This document shows, one piece after another, positions 47,119 through 55,818 of a DNA stretch of 64,000 bases. The notes beneath the pieces were generated by a model that was not told where the DNA came from, made no database searches, and saw only the letters and a list, made by a program, of their open reading frames with translations. Source of the stretch: Roseiarcus sp963776665 (GTDB lineage: Bacteria; Pseudomonadota; Alphaproteobacteria; Rhizobiales; Beijerinckiaceae); contig CAVZNQ010000023.1 in the NCBI GenBank assembly GCA_963776665.1, positions 62,001-126,000 of the forward strand, in the 5' to 3' direction. Each line of letters begins with the position of its first letter. Within the stretch, counting starts at the first letter, position 1. Made by a program: the position numbers and the translations under genes.

Positions 47119-47370
47119 ATGGCAACCGAGAAGGCGCAAAACCTCCAGGACACGTTTCTCAATCACGTCCGAAAGTCCAAGACGTCGGTCACGATTTTTC
47201 TCGTCAACGGAGTAAAACTCCAGGGTTTCGTCACTTGGTTCGACAATTTCTGCGTCTTGTTGCGACGCGACGGGCATTCTCAGCTCGTCTATAAGCACGC
47301 AATCTCGACGATCATGCCTGCAAGTCCGATCACGATGTTCGAGGCGGTCGAAGACGGCGACGCTCATTGA
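47119..47370 (+). CDS. hfq: RNA chaperone Hfq
   Basis: 83 residues. Sm1 motif FLVNGVKLQGFVTWFDNF with the FLxNG and Q-G-x-V features, followed by Sm2 YKHAISTIMPA, and a short acidic tail FEAVEDGDAH. Forms a hexamer that pairs small RNAs with mRNAs. The start ATG (MATEKAQNLQDTFLN) gives the conserved Q-D-x-F-L-N. It is followed by hflX after 55 bp, as in other proteobacteria. Confidence 0.96.
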   Translation: MATEKAQNLQDTFLNHVRKSKTSVTIFLVNGVKLQGFVTWFDNFCVLLRRDGHSQLVYKHAISTIMPASPITMFEAVEDGDAH

Positions 47371-47425
47371 GCCGTCTTTCCAGGGTTCATCGCCCCGAGC
47401 GTTTGGCGATCGAGGACGGGAGACT

Positions 47426-48748
47426 GTGACCGGCGTCCGCGCTTGGGTCGTCTGTCCCAATCTCGCCCGGGAACAGGCCGACCTGTCGCGCAGCCCCGCT
47501 GCGCGGCGCGACGAGGCCGTGGGGCTGGCGAGGGCGATCGATCTCGCCGTGCTCGGGGCCGAGACCGTATCGCTGAGCGCCATTCGGCCTGCGACCTACA
47601 TCGGCAAGGGCAAGGTCGACGCCATCGCGGCCAAGGTGAAAGCCGAGGGGATCGATCTGGTCGTCTTCGATTGCGCGCTGTCGCCGGCGCAGCAGCGGAA
47701 TCTTGAACGGGCGTTCGGCTGCAAGGTGATCGACCGCACCGGGCTCATCCTCGAAATCTTCGGCCGCAGGGCGCGCAGCGCCGAGGGCGCGCTGCAAGTG
47801 GAGCTGGCCCACCTGGACTATCAGCGCTCCCGCCTTGTGCGCTCATGGACCCATCTCGAGAGACAGCGCGGCGGCTTCGGCTTTCTCGGCGGACCCGGCG
47901 AAAGCCAGATCGAAACGGACCGCCGCCTCATTCAGGAGCGGATCGTCCGCATCGAGCGGGAGCTGGAAGGGGTCAAGCGCAGGCGCGCCCTGCAGCGGGC
48001 GAGCCGGGATTCCGCGCCTTACCCGACGGTCGCGCTCGTGGGGTATACGAACGCCGGGAAGTCGACCTTGTTCAATCGGCTGACCCGCTCGGAGATCCTG
48101 GCGGCCGACATGCTGTTCGCCACTCTCGATCCGACAGTGCGATTGATCAAGCTGCCGCATGGCGGCTCGGCGATCCTTTCCGACACGGTCGGCTTCATCT
48201 CGAATTTGCCGACGACGCTCATCAGCGCCTTTCGCGCCACGCTCGAAGAGGTGCTCGCAGCGGACGTCATCGTCCATGTGCGCGACATTTCCCACGCCGA
48301 CAGCGACGCGCAGAGCGGCGACGTTGATGCGATCCTGGGCGAGATCGGCGTCGCCGACCGCGCCGATCGCGTCATCGAGGTCTGGAACAAGCTCGACTGC
48401 CTCGACGCGGACGCGCGTTCCGCGCTGGCGGACGAGGAAAGACCGGATTTCGCGGCGCCGCTGGCGATCTCGGCGGCGACGGGGGAGGGGATCGATCGCC
48501 TGTTGCAGGCGATCGAGGACCGCCTGGCGCGGGGACGGTCGCTCGTTGAACTGACGCTTGAGGCCGGCGACGGGCGGGGACTTCATTGGCTCTACGAGCA
48601 CGCCGAGGTCATGAGCCGCCGCGACGAGGAAGCGGGCCTGCATCTGACCGTGCGCGTCGCGGCCGACCAGATCGAGCGGGTCAAGAGACGTTTCGCGGTT
48701 GGCGGGGACGTCGCGCGCCAGGGCGAGGACCGGCCGGCCGATCGGTAA
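47426..48748 (+). CDS. hflX: Ribosome-associated GTPase HflX
   Basis: 440 residues from GTG 47426 preceded by GGACGGGAG. N-terminal HflX domain (TYIGKGKVDAIAAKVKAEG; SPAQQRNLERAFGCKVIDRT; SRLVRSWTHLERQRGG). The GTPase domain has G1 GYTNAGKSTLFN, G2/G3 FATLDPT and SDTVGF, and G4 NKLD. Splits or rescues stalled ribosomes under stress. Follows hfq in the same direction; mazG is usually next but here lies on the other strand about 1.6 kb away. Confidence 0.94.
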   Translation: MTGVRAWVVCPNLAREQADLSRSPAARRDEAVGLARAIDLAVLGAETVSLSAIRPATYIGKGKVDAIAAKVKAEGIDLVVFDCALSPAQQRNLERAFGCKVIDRTGLILEIFGRRARSAEGALQVELAHLDYQRSRLVRSWTHLERQRGGFGFLGGPGESQIETDRRLIQERIVRIERELEGVKRRRALQRASRDSAPYPTVALVGYTNAGKSTLFNRLTRSEILAADMLFATLDPTVRLIKLPHGGSAILSDTVGFISNLPTTLISAFRATLEEVLAADVIVHVRDISHADSDAQSGDVDAILGEIGVADRADRVIEVWNKLDCLDADARSALADEERPDFAAPLAISAATGEGIDRLLQAIEDRLARGRSLVELTLEAGDGRGLHWLYEHAEVMSRRDEEAGLHLTVRVAADQIERVKRRFAVGGDVARQGEDRPADR

Positions 48749-49289
48749 GGTGGCCCTTCGCGACGGCGAACTCTCCTCCGTGAGGCTCAAGACCCAATCG
48801 GCTTTGACTGGTCTCGATGTGAAGCGGACGTCGTGGATCAAGGTCGCGGATGTCGCAGGTGGGGATTCCAGTGAATAGAGGGAATGGGTGGCGGAAGGCG
48901 GGGGGAGAGCTTTTCCCAATCGCATTCCGCCGAGACCCTTCTAATTGGAGGGCGACGTCTCGGTCCCGACCGGCGCTCTTCGACAAGTAAGCACGCGATC
49001 GCGCGCTTTAACAGGCTCATCGAATGATCGACTTCGACCCGCAATGGCGCGGCCAGCGCTAATCCTCACGGCCCTCAACGCGAGGGTTTCCAGCCATGCT
49101 TGCCGTCGCAGGCACCGAGCGCATCGCCTTTTTCATGCCGCCTTTCTAGGCCACTAATTCTGGGCGTTTGCTACAATCGCCGCGCCAGACCAAAGCGTCA
49201 GGCCTTCACGAAATCGCACATTGACCCGGGACCCCTTTGAGCGTCCCTCGGATTCGTTACGGCGAGTGTCGTACGAAAGGAAGTGGCGT
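48749..49289. other. 541-bp gap without a recognisable gene
   Basis: No frame matches a family I know. The first 120 bp can be read on the plus strand as a 42-codon GTG frame after the hflX stop, ending at a TAG, with no known similarity. GTTTGCTACAAT (49170 region) contains a TACAAT -10-like hexamer that could serve the zinc-ribbon gene downstream. Codon-like GC periodicity is weak. Confidence 0.5.
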
Positions 49290-49529
49290 ATGCGCAACCT
49301 CACCGAGCCCCCTCCGTCGATGCACTGCGAGCGCTGCAATGGCGAACTGCGGTTCAAACGGATTGAGCCAGACGATCCGGGCTTTGATATGGAAGTCGAG
49401 ATATTCGTTTGCTCAAAATGCGGCCATGCGCACTCGCTGCGGGTGATTCACGACCCCTATGCCGCACACACCGCGAGCCGTATGCCGCCTGCCACGGTGG
49501 CCCGGTCGGGCGGGTCCAGCAGCACGTGA
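49290..49529 (+). CDS. Small zinc-ribbon protein
   Basis: 79 residues from ATG 49290 (AAGGAAG before it). Two CxxC knuckles, MHCERCNGEL near residue 13 and VFVCSKCGHAHSL near residue 44, surround an acidic loop (EPDDPGFDMEVEI), the layout of a small zinc ribbon. The C-terminal 25 residues are Ala/Ser/Gly-rich and may be non-conserved. Similar short proteins occur in Bradyrhizobium and related genera with no known function. It lies alone at the edge of a decayed region. Confidence 0.65.
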   Translation: MRNLTEPPPSMHCERCNGELRFKRIEPDDPGFDMEVEIFVCSKCGHAHSLRVIHDPYAAHTASRMPPATVARSGGSSST

Positions 49530-49666
49530 TGCGGTAAGCCGAGTGTTTCGGCACGTTCGTGCCGTTGAGGCTATCGCAGCCCATTGTTGGATGGGCAGTG
49601 ATGGCACGGTGGCGCCACGCCTCACCATCGCCAGCCGGATTTTTCACTCTCAGGCGCGCACTGCGT

Positions 49667-49822
49667 TCACCCCTCCGGTACTCCTACCTTGCGGATGTTC
49701 TCGATTATCCGCTCACGCCCCTTCAAGAAGGCCGGATTGTCGCTTTGCGCGCCCACTCGATAGCGCCGGATGGTGACCCCGGGATTGAGGGCAAGCGCGA
49801 CTTGGACTTCGGCTCGCTTGGA
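49667..49822 (-). pseudogene. C-terminal remnant of an adenylate/guanylate cyclase with TPR tail
   Basis: The minus-strand frame reads RAEVQVALALNPGVTIRRYR then AQSDNPAFLKGRERIIENIR and KVGVPEG before TGA at 49669-49667. The pattern L-A-L-x-P-G/F-T-I-R-R-x-R ... S-D-N-P-x-x-L-x-G-R-E-R-I-x-E-x-x-R-x-x-G-V-P-E-G is the standard end of rhizobial class III cyclases with TPR tails. Upstream a TAG at 49825-49823 closes the frame and no cyclase domain remains. Confidence 0.62.
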
Positions 49823-49840
49823 CTACAGAACGCCTCTGCG

Positions 49841-49985
49841 GATTGACGCGAGAAATTCGACTTTTTCTTTGCGATAATCCGAAGGCCGTGCTAGGGTCTC
49901 TGCTGGGGCGCGACCGCGTTGCCCGCGACGGACGAAGGAGGAGGGGCTACCCCGGACGATAGTGGGGAGAGAGCCTGTTTTCTGA
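49841..49985 (+). repeat. Composite repeat, half copy C (promoter-like half only)
   Basis: GATTGACGCGAGAAATTCGA at 49841, TTTGCGATAATCCGAA, GCCGTGCTAGGGTCTC, TGCTGGGGCGCGACCG and GACGAAGGAGGA recur in the same order in copy D, starting at 50125, with roughly 80 percent identity over about 145 bp. The tandem array half is missing or highly decayed. The pair is a direct repeat 284 bp apart. Confidence 0.75.
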
Positions 49986-50124
49986 GAAGCAGCCAATAAC
50001 GGGTAGCATGGTTTGGGTCAGTTCAGGCCCGCATTTATCTGATTGAACCGAATTGGGGGCTTCTACGCGGACGCCGTGGACGACCCTATCAGAGGCGTTG
50101 CGGACGCGCCCGGATTACAGAGCG

Positions 50125-50410
50125 GATTGACGCGAGAAATCGACTTTATCTTTGCGATAATCCGAATGCCGTGCTACGCTCTCTGCTGGGGCGCGACCGC
50201 AATGGCGGCGACTTGACGAAGGAGGACGGGTTATCCCGGAGGATTAGTCGGGAGAGCGTTTTTTTGCGGCCTAAGTGATTGAAAAGTCTCGGTTGGCGAC
50301 AGAGAAAAGCGATTTGGTTTTTGTTGCGGCCGGTTTGGTTTTTGTTGCGCTCGGCTTGGATTTTGATGCGCCGGGCTTGGATTTTATTGCGCCGGGTTTG
50401 GATTAGCGAT
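50125..50410 (+). repeat. Composite repeat, copy D (complete, best preserved)
   Basis: Begins GATTGACGCGAGAAATCGAC (50125), then TTTGCGATAATCCG, GCCGTGCTACGCTCTC (the promoter-like box) and GACGAAGGAGGACGGG. TTGAAAAGTCTCG starts at 50279 and leads into a 21-bp tandem array. The end overlaps the 3' end of mazG by about 20 bp. The 176-codon plus-strand reading that spans it (from 50279) is not a real gene: it simply runs through the array and then antisense to mazG. The space 49985-50125 shows only a decayed echo of the second half. Confidence 0.75.
50314..50397 (+). repeat. 21-bp tandem array (4 units) at the mazG 3' end
   Basis: Units 50314-50334, 50335-50355, 50356-50376 and 50377-50397, each TTGG-T/A-TTTT-n-TTGCG-n-n-CGG-n, followed by a broken unit TTGGATTAGCG. 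Adjacent units differ at two to four positions. The mazG stop (TAA, minus strand, at 50386-50384) falls inside the last full unit, so repeat sequence provides the end of the gene. Confidence 0.85.
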
Positions 50411-51220
50411 CGTCGCAGCCTCTTCGGCCTTGGCCTCGACCCAGAGCGCCTCCATCTCATCGAGGCTCGCGCTTTCGGGGGTCTGGCCGCGCTCGGCGAG
50501 GCGCCTCTCGATATGCGAGAAGCGACGTTCGAACTTTGCGTTGGCGCCGCGCAGCGCGGCCTCGGGATCGACTTTGAGGTGACGGGCGAGGTTCACCGTG
50601 GCGGCGATGAGGTCGCCGACTTCGGCGGCGAGCGACTGCGCCGAACCGGTCGCAATCTCCGCCTCGACCTCGGCGATCTCCTCCCTGATCTTCTCCAGAA
50701 CCGCGCCGACGTCGTTCCAGTCGAAGCCGACCTTCCCGGCTTTCTCTTGCAGTTTGATCGCTCGGGTCAGCGCCGGCAAAGCCAGCGGCACGCCGTCGAG
50801 CGCGCTTGAGGGAGCTTCGCCCTGCGACCGGGATTTTGCGCGTTTTTCCTCCGCCTTGATGCGTCCCCACAGGGTCTTTACCGCAAGCGCGCTCCGCGCG
50901 TCGGCGTCGCCGAAGACGTGAGGATGACGGCGGACGAGCTTGGCTGTGATCGCCTCGACCACTCCGCCGAAATCGAACAAGCCCGCTTCTTCCGCCATCC
51001 GGGCGTGAAAGACGACCTGGAGCAGGAGGTCGCCAAGTTCCTCGCGCAAATCCTCGGTCGATCCGCGCTCAACCGCGTCGGCCACTTCGTAGGCCTCTTC
51101 GATCGTGAACGGCGCGATCGAGGCGAAGGTCTGCTCGACATCCCACGGACAACCGGCGATGGGATCGCGCAGCGCCGCCATGATTTCGATGAGGCGGCGA
51201 ATATCGCTCGAAGGCTGCAT
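50384..51220 (-). CDS. mazG: Nucleoside triphosphate pyrophosphohydrolase MazG
   Basis: 278 residues, two MazG domains. N-terminal DPIAGCPWDVEQTFASIAPF and EEAYEVADAVE supply the acidic metal ligands (ExxE...ExxD), followed by REELGDLLLQVVFHARMAEE. The second domain has ALTRAIKLQEKAGKVGFDWN and AEVGDLIAATVNLARHLKVD. Hydrolyses abnormal or excess NTPs. The C-terminal residues ANPNPAQ are encoded within the 21-bp repeat array. Confidence 0.92.
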   Translation of the reverse strand: MQPSSDIRRLIEIMAALRDPIAGCPWDVEQTFASIAPFTIEEAYEVADAVERGSTEDLREELGDLLLQVVFHARMAEEAGLFDFGGVVEAITAKLVRRHPHVFGDADARSALAVKTLWGRIKAEEKRAKSRSQGEAPSSALDGVPLALPALTRAIKLQEKAGKVGFDWNDVGAVLEKIREEIAEVEAEIATGSAQSLAAEVGDLIAATVNLARHLKVDPEAALRGANAKFERRFSHIERRLAERGQTPESASLDEMEALWVEAKAEEAATIANPNPAQ

Positions 51221-51302
51221 GGGCGCGGGCGAACAGTCTACCGGTTGATGTGGCGACCGCGTCCGGCCGCTCTGCGCGCGCGCCGCCGCCGACGTCGTCC
51301 GG

Positions 51303-51974
51303 CTAAAGCGAGAGCGAAATGGCCTCGCGTCCCTTGGGCGTGTCGACCACTCTCATCGTGACCTGCTGACCTTCGGCGAGGTGCGAAATGCCGGCCGGGC
51401 CCAGGATCGAGATGTGTACGAACACGTCTTTGCCGCCGTCCTCGCTTGCAACGAAGCCGAATCCTTTGGCGTCGTCGAACCATTTCACCTTGCCGGTGAC
51501 CGAGATGGCGGTCGACGGATCAGGCGCGACCCGACGCGGCCGAACCCCATCGCTCGATGACCGCTGCGGCCGCTCGACCACGCCGGCCGTGTCGACTTCG
51601 AGGACGCGAGTGACCTGTGCGCCTTTGGCGCCAGCGCCGACCTGGACGCGCAGTTTAGCCCCCGCAGGGACCGTGTCGTGGCCAGCTGCATGGAGGGCGT
51701 TGGCATGAAGAAACGCGTCGCCTGCGCCGCCCGCCAACTCGACGAATCCGTAACCCTTGTCGGCCTTGAACCATTTGACGAGGGCATCGACCGCCGGCGC
51801 GCTGGAATTTATCGGCGCCGAGGACGGTCCCCCCATCGGACCGCCGCCAAAACCGCCGCCGTCCGGAGCGCCGCCAAAGCCGCGCGACGAACGAGGTTTC
51901 GAATCGTAGGACATCGGTCCGTCATCATCGAATCCGCGCTTGCGAGGCGCGCGAAAGTCCTTACCCTTGCTCAT
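51303..51974 (-). CDS. Double cold-shock domain protein
   Basis: 223 residues. An Arg/Lys- and Gly-rich N-terminus (about 60 residues, including GFGGAPDGGGFGGGPMGG) leads to two cold-shock domains. Domain 1: ALVKWFKADKGYGFVELAGG with a weakened RNP2; domain 2: GKVKWFDDAKGFGFVASEDG and DVFVHISILG, matching the RNP1 (KGFGFV) and RNP2 (VFVH) motifs. Such two-domain CspA-type proteins occur in Rhizobiales and probably act as RNA chaperones. The last residues read EAISLSL. Confidence 0.92.
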   Translation of the reverse strand: MSKGKDFRAPRKRGFDDDGPMSYDSKPRSSRGFGGAPDGGGFGGGPMGGPSSAPINSSAPAVDALVKWFKADKGYGFVELAGGAGDAFLHANALHAAGHDTVPAGAKLRVQVGAGAKGAQVTRVLEVDTAGVVERPQRSSSDGVRPRRVAPDPSTAISVTGKVKWFDDAKGFGFVASEDGGKDVFVHISILGPAGISHLAEGQQVTMRVVDTPKGREAISLSL

Positions 51975-52467
51975 TTTAGTCCCGAATCTCCGCCCAAAAG
52001 CCTAGTCGATGAGAGCGCACGCCAAAACCCGGAGGTCGCCCCGAATCGCGGCGAAACCTCCCTGCATCATTTCCGCTTGAACGATCTTCGTCGGTCGGAC
52101 GCGCAAACCCCATGTCCGTCGAGCCCGTCAAAAGCGAGGCTCCTCAGTCAGTGAAGGGAGTTCGGGATGTCGCCCAGCGCGGTCCCGCGCTACGGTCGGC
52201 GAAAGGTTCTTCGCCCCCGGGGTAAGTGCAATAAATGGCGCCCGCATCATCGAAAACCCGCTAGGCCGGTCGTAAAAAGTATACAGGCCTTGCCCTCTCA
52301 ACCTAGCGCATTTTCAACGCTGTTGCCAGATGGTCCGACCGGGCGAAACAAACTATTTCCTGATTTAAACTTCTGCGTCGGGTGATTTATTTTTGGCTCC
52401 CGCCGTGGCGCCGAACGCGGTCCGACGCGGAAAACGCGCTCCGACCCAATGCTCATCTTCGCTTTTT
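51975..52467. other. 493-bp gap upstream of the cold-shock gene
   Basis: Contains an AT-rich stretch at 52345-52395 (CTATTTCCTGATTTAAACTT, GGTGATTTATTTTTGGC) in a GC-rich background, as expected of an upstream promoter or leader region. A long 5' leader would fit cold-shock genes. No conserved small ORF, riboswitch core or tRNA was seen. The final 25 bp carry the end of the small exported gene on the same strand. Confidence 0.45.
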
Positions 52468-52755
52468 TCAGTGCTGGCCCAACATGTCGCCACATGTTCT
52501 GAGCACAACAAGCTCGCGCCGGCGCTCCTGCTCAAAAGACCCTGTCCTCGCGTAGTCGACGTCGTTGACCGGTTGCGACGACCCGGCCAGGCCCGGGTTT
52601 GGAATCGAAGTGAAGGGCAAGGCGGGACGATGAACCTCCGCATAGCGCTCCGCCTCCGCGCCCAGGGCGATCGCCGCCAGGCTCGCGGCTGCCGCGGCAG
52701 TCCCGAATGCGCGCATCGTGCTGCCATCGCCGAGATTCCCAAACAGGATCGTCAT
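52468..52755 (-). CDS. Possible small exported protein of unknown function
   Basis: 95 residues. The ATG at 52755 has GAGGGA eight bases upstream. After a short leader, MRAFGTAAAAASLAAIALGA with EAERYAEVH looks like a signal peptide with an AxA site; ATG 52716 would start directly on it. The remainder has VNDVDYARTGSFEQERR and no cysteine motif beyond one Cys near the end. No family recognised. Codon use is GC3-rich in the first half, so it is plausible as a gene but not proven. Confidence 0.42.
   Translation of the reverse strand: MTILFGNLGDGSTMRAFGTAAAAASLAAIALGAEAERYAEVHRPALPFTSIPNPGLAGSSQPVNDVDYARTGSFEQERRRELVVLRTCGDMLGQH
52481..52498. promoter_or_regulatory. Palindrome AACATGT-CGCC-ACATGTT
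   Basis: Perfect 7-bp arms around CGCC, close to the 3' end of the small exported gene at 52468 and 500 bp from the cold-shock gene start. Could be an operator or stable stem. No nearby T-tract in either direction supports a terminator, though TTTTTTC lies 13 bp to the left. Confidence 0.3.
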
Positions 52756-52829
52756 CGCCGGATTCCCTCAACAAGCGGGTTAGGGCGAGCTTTGCGCGAT
52801 CATGGTAAAATAAGCGTTTTCGGGCGGAG

Positions 52830-54861
52830 CTAAACGTCCACGAGCTCAAGCGACCTTGGCGCGCGCTCCTGAATGAATGCGAATCGGGCCTCGGGCTTCG
52901 AGCCCATCAGACGCTCCACCGCCTCGGCCGTCGCCTCGCTGTCTTGCGCGACCAGCGCGACGCGCAGCAGCGTGCGCTTGGCGGGGTCCATCGTCGTATC
53001 GCGCAGATCGCGCGCCGGCATCTCTCCGAGGCCCTTGAAGCGGCTGACCTCGATCGCGCCGCGGCCGGTAAATCCCGACTTCAGCAATCTTTCCTTGTCC
53101 GCCTCGTCGCGCGCGTAAAGGGAGCGCGCTCCCTGCGTCAGCCGGTAAAGCGGCGGCACCGCAAGATACAAATGACCTTCTTCGATCAGCTTCAGCGTCT
53201 GCCGGTAGAAGAAAGTGATCAGAAGCGAGGCGATATGAGCCCCATCGACGTCCGCGTCGGTCATGATGATGATCTTGTCGTAGCGGAGGTCGGATGAGCG
53301 GTAGTGAGCGCCGGCGCCAGCGCCGAGCGCTTGCAACAAATCGGAAAGCTGCTGGTTTTGCGCCAACTTGTCGCGTGCGGCTGACGCTACGTTCAGAATC
53401 TTCCCGCGCAACGGCAGCACCGCCTGCGAGGCTCGATCGCGCGCCTGCTTGGCCGATCCGCCCGCCGAGTCGCCTTCGACTATGAACAATTCTGAGCCTT
53501 GCGCCGACGAGTTTGTGCAGTCCGCCAAGCTTGCCCGGCAGCCGGAGCTTGCGCACCGCGGTCTTGCGCGCGACCTCTTTTTCCATGCGGCGGCGAATGC
53601 GCTCCTCCGCGCGCTCGATTCCCCAGTCGAGGAGCTTGGCCGCCTGGCTGGGGGCCGCCGCGAGCCAGTGGTCGAAGGCGTCGCGCACCGCGCCCTCAAC
53701 CAGCCGCGCCGCGTCGGCGGTCTGCAAACGGCCCTTGTTCTGACCCTGGAATTCGGGTTCGCGAATGAAGATCGAAATCAGCGCGGCGCAACTCGCCATC
53801 ACGTCGTCGGGTGTCAGCGCGGCCGCCCGCTTGCTCTGGCCGATGCGGTCCGCATGGTCCTTGAGCCCGCGCAGCAAGGCGGTGCGGAGACCTGATTCAT
53901 GCGTGCCGCCATCGGCCGTCGGGATCGTGTTGCAATAAGAATGGACGAACCCGTCGGCGTCCGCGAGCCACGCGATCGCCCATTCGACCGAGCCGTGCTT
54001 GCCCGCCCTCTCGACGCGGCCGGCAAACACTTGGTCGGCGACGAGTTCCTGACCCTCGATGTCGGCTGCGAGATAGTCTCGAAGGCCGCCGGGAAAATGG
54101 AACGTGGCTTCCCCCGGGACCTTCGCGCCCTCCGCGATCAGCGAGGCCGCACATCGCCATCGGATCTCGACGCCCCCGAACAAATAGGCCTTCGAGCGCG
54201 CCATCTTGAACACGCGCGCCGGATCAAACCGCGCCTGCGCCCCGAATATCTGAGGATCCGGTAAAAACCGCACTTTGGTGCCGCGACGGTTCGGCGTCTT
54301 GCCGACGATCGTGAGCGGGGTTGTGGGCTTGCCGCGTTCAAACGTCTGGCGATAGAGGGTCTGGCTGCGGGCAACCTCGACTTCGAGCTTTTCAGACAGC
54401 GCGTTCACCACCGATACGCCGACGCCATGAAGTCCGCCTGAGGTCTCATAGGCGCCGCTGTCGAACTTTCCGCCCGCATGGAGCATCGTCATGATGACTT
54501 CAAGCGCGGATTTTTTGGGAAATTTCGGGTGCGGGTCTACCGGCATGCCGCGACCGTTGTCGACGACGCTCAGATAGCCGCCATCCTCGAGGGAGACTTC
54601 GATGAAGGTGGCGTGACCGGCGACCGCTTCGTCCATCGAATTGTCGATCACTTCGGCGAAAAGGTGATGAAGGGCGTTTGAATCGGTCCCGCCCACATAC
54701 ATTCCGGGACGCCGCCGAACCGGCTCCAGCCCCTCGAGCACTTCGATCGAAGCGGCATTGTAGTCGGCCTCGCCAGGCGCGCCGCTGCGTGCTGGAGATT
54801 TGCCCTTGACCGGAGCCGATTTGCCGCGCTGGGGAGCAGCCGCGCCGAAAAGATCGTTCAT
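52830..54861 (-). CDS. parE: DNA topoisomerase IV subunit B (ParE), with a one-base frameshift
   Basis: Restored length about 676 residues. ATG 54861 gives MNDLFGAA, then the GHKL ATPase: EVIDNSMDEAVAGHATFIEV, VVDNGRGMPVD, GGLHGVGVSVVNALS; the transducer region; and the TOPRIM/tail. The raw frame fails after RKLRLPGKL because of an extra G at 53525-53526; the other frame continues ADCTNSSAQGSELFIVEGDS with the TOPRIM EGDSAGG, the metal DxD MTDADVDGAHI, and ends FIQERAPRSLELVDV at 52830. ParE rather than GyrB is supported by the start, the MSR/NDLFG N-terminus and the shorter insertions. Essential, so the indel is probably an artefact. Confidence 0.93.
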
Positions 54862-55008
54862 TTCCGCTTTCACATTTTGACGAATCGCGCGCCGCGACAA
54901 GCTAACATGCGCAAGTCCGGAACGAAAATAGAACGCGCGCCAAACGCAAGGCGCGAGCGACGTTGGCCAGGCGGCAGGAAGCGGGCCAAAGCCGGGGTCA
55001 AATCGCCC

Positions 55009-55803
55009 TTACATTCCGGTCAGCAGTGTCCGGGTCGCCGCTGTGACGTCCTTGTGGCGCATCAGCGCTTCGCCGACCAGGAAAGCTTCCACGCCGGCCT
55101 TGGCGAGCCGCTTGCAATCCGCGTGATCGGAGATGCCGCTCTCGGCGACCACGATCTTTCCCTGTGGGATCGAGGGCAGAAGCCGTTCGCAGACTTCGAG
55201 CGAGGTCTCGAACGTGTGGAGGTTCCGGTTGTTGACGCCGATCAGTCGCCCTTCGAGGGTGAGCGCGCGTTTGAGCTCACTCTCGTCATGGGTCTCGATC
55301 AGGACGTCGAGGCCGAGATCATGCGCGGTCTTGTTGAGCGTCTTGGCGAGCTCGTCGTCCACCGCGGCCATGATGATGAGAATGCAGTCGGCGCCCCAGG
55401 CGCGAGCTTCCAGCACCTGGTAGGCGTCGAACAGAAAATCCTTGCGCAGAATGGGGAGCATCGTCGCCTTTCGCGCCTTCATCAGGTGCTCGGGCGCGCC
55501 CTGAAACGAGGGGCCGTCAGTCAGAACGGAGAGGCAGGCGGCGCCGCCTGCCTGATACGCCTTGGCGAGCGCGGCCGGGTCGAAATCCTCGCGGATCAGC
55601 CCTTTCGAGGGGCTCGCCTTCTTGATTTCGGCGATCAGACCGAACCGTCCCTCTTCAATCGCCCGTTCCAACGCCTTGATGAAACCGCGCGGCGGAGATT
55701 GGCCGTCGATCTCACGCTCCAAGGTCGCGCGCGGCACCCTGACCTTCGCGTCTGCGATTTCACGGCGCTTGTAGCTTTCGATCTTTTTGAGGATGTCGGC
55801 CAT
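55009..55803 (-). CDS. trpC: Indole-3-glycerol phosphate synthase
   Basis: 264 residues, TIM barrel closing the indole ring from CdRP. AEIKKASPSKG (phosphate-binding/catalytic Lys), ACLSVLTDGPSFQG, ILRKDFLFDAYQV, IGVNNRNLHTFETSLEVCER and VAESGISDHAD complete the expected motif order. Last of the trpG-trpD-trpC run, 15 bp after trpD. A moaC/moeA pair that often follows in relatives is not present here; parE lies next. Confidence 0.95.
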   Translation of the reverse strand: MADILKKIESYKRREIADAKVRVPRATLEREIDGQSPPRGFIKALERAIEEGRFGLIAEIKKASPSKGLIREDFDPAALAKAYQAGGAACLSVLTDGPSFQGAPEHLMKARKATMLPILRKDFLFDAYQVLEARAWGADCILIIMAAVDDELAKTLNKTAHDLGLDVLIETHDESELKRALTLEGRLIGVNNRNLHTFETSLEVCERLLPSIPQGKIVVAESGISDHADCKRLAKAGVEAFLVGEALMRHKDVTAATRTLLTGM

Positions 55804-55818
55804 CGGCGTTCTTGACTT

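Noticed and set aside
50279..50809. A 176-codon plus-strand gene reading through the repeat array
   Set aside because: It has no similarity to any family and runs antisense to mazG after the array.
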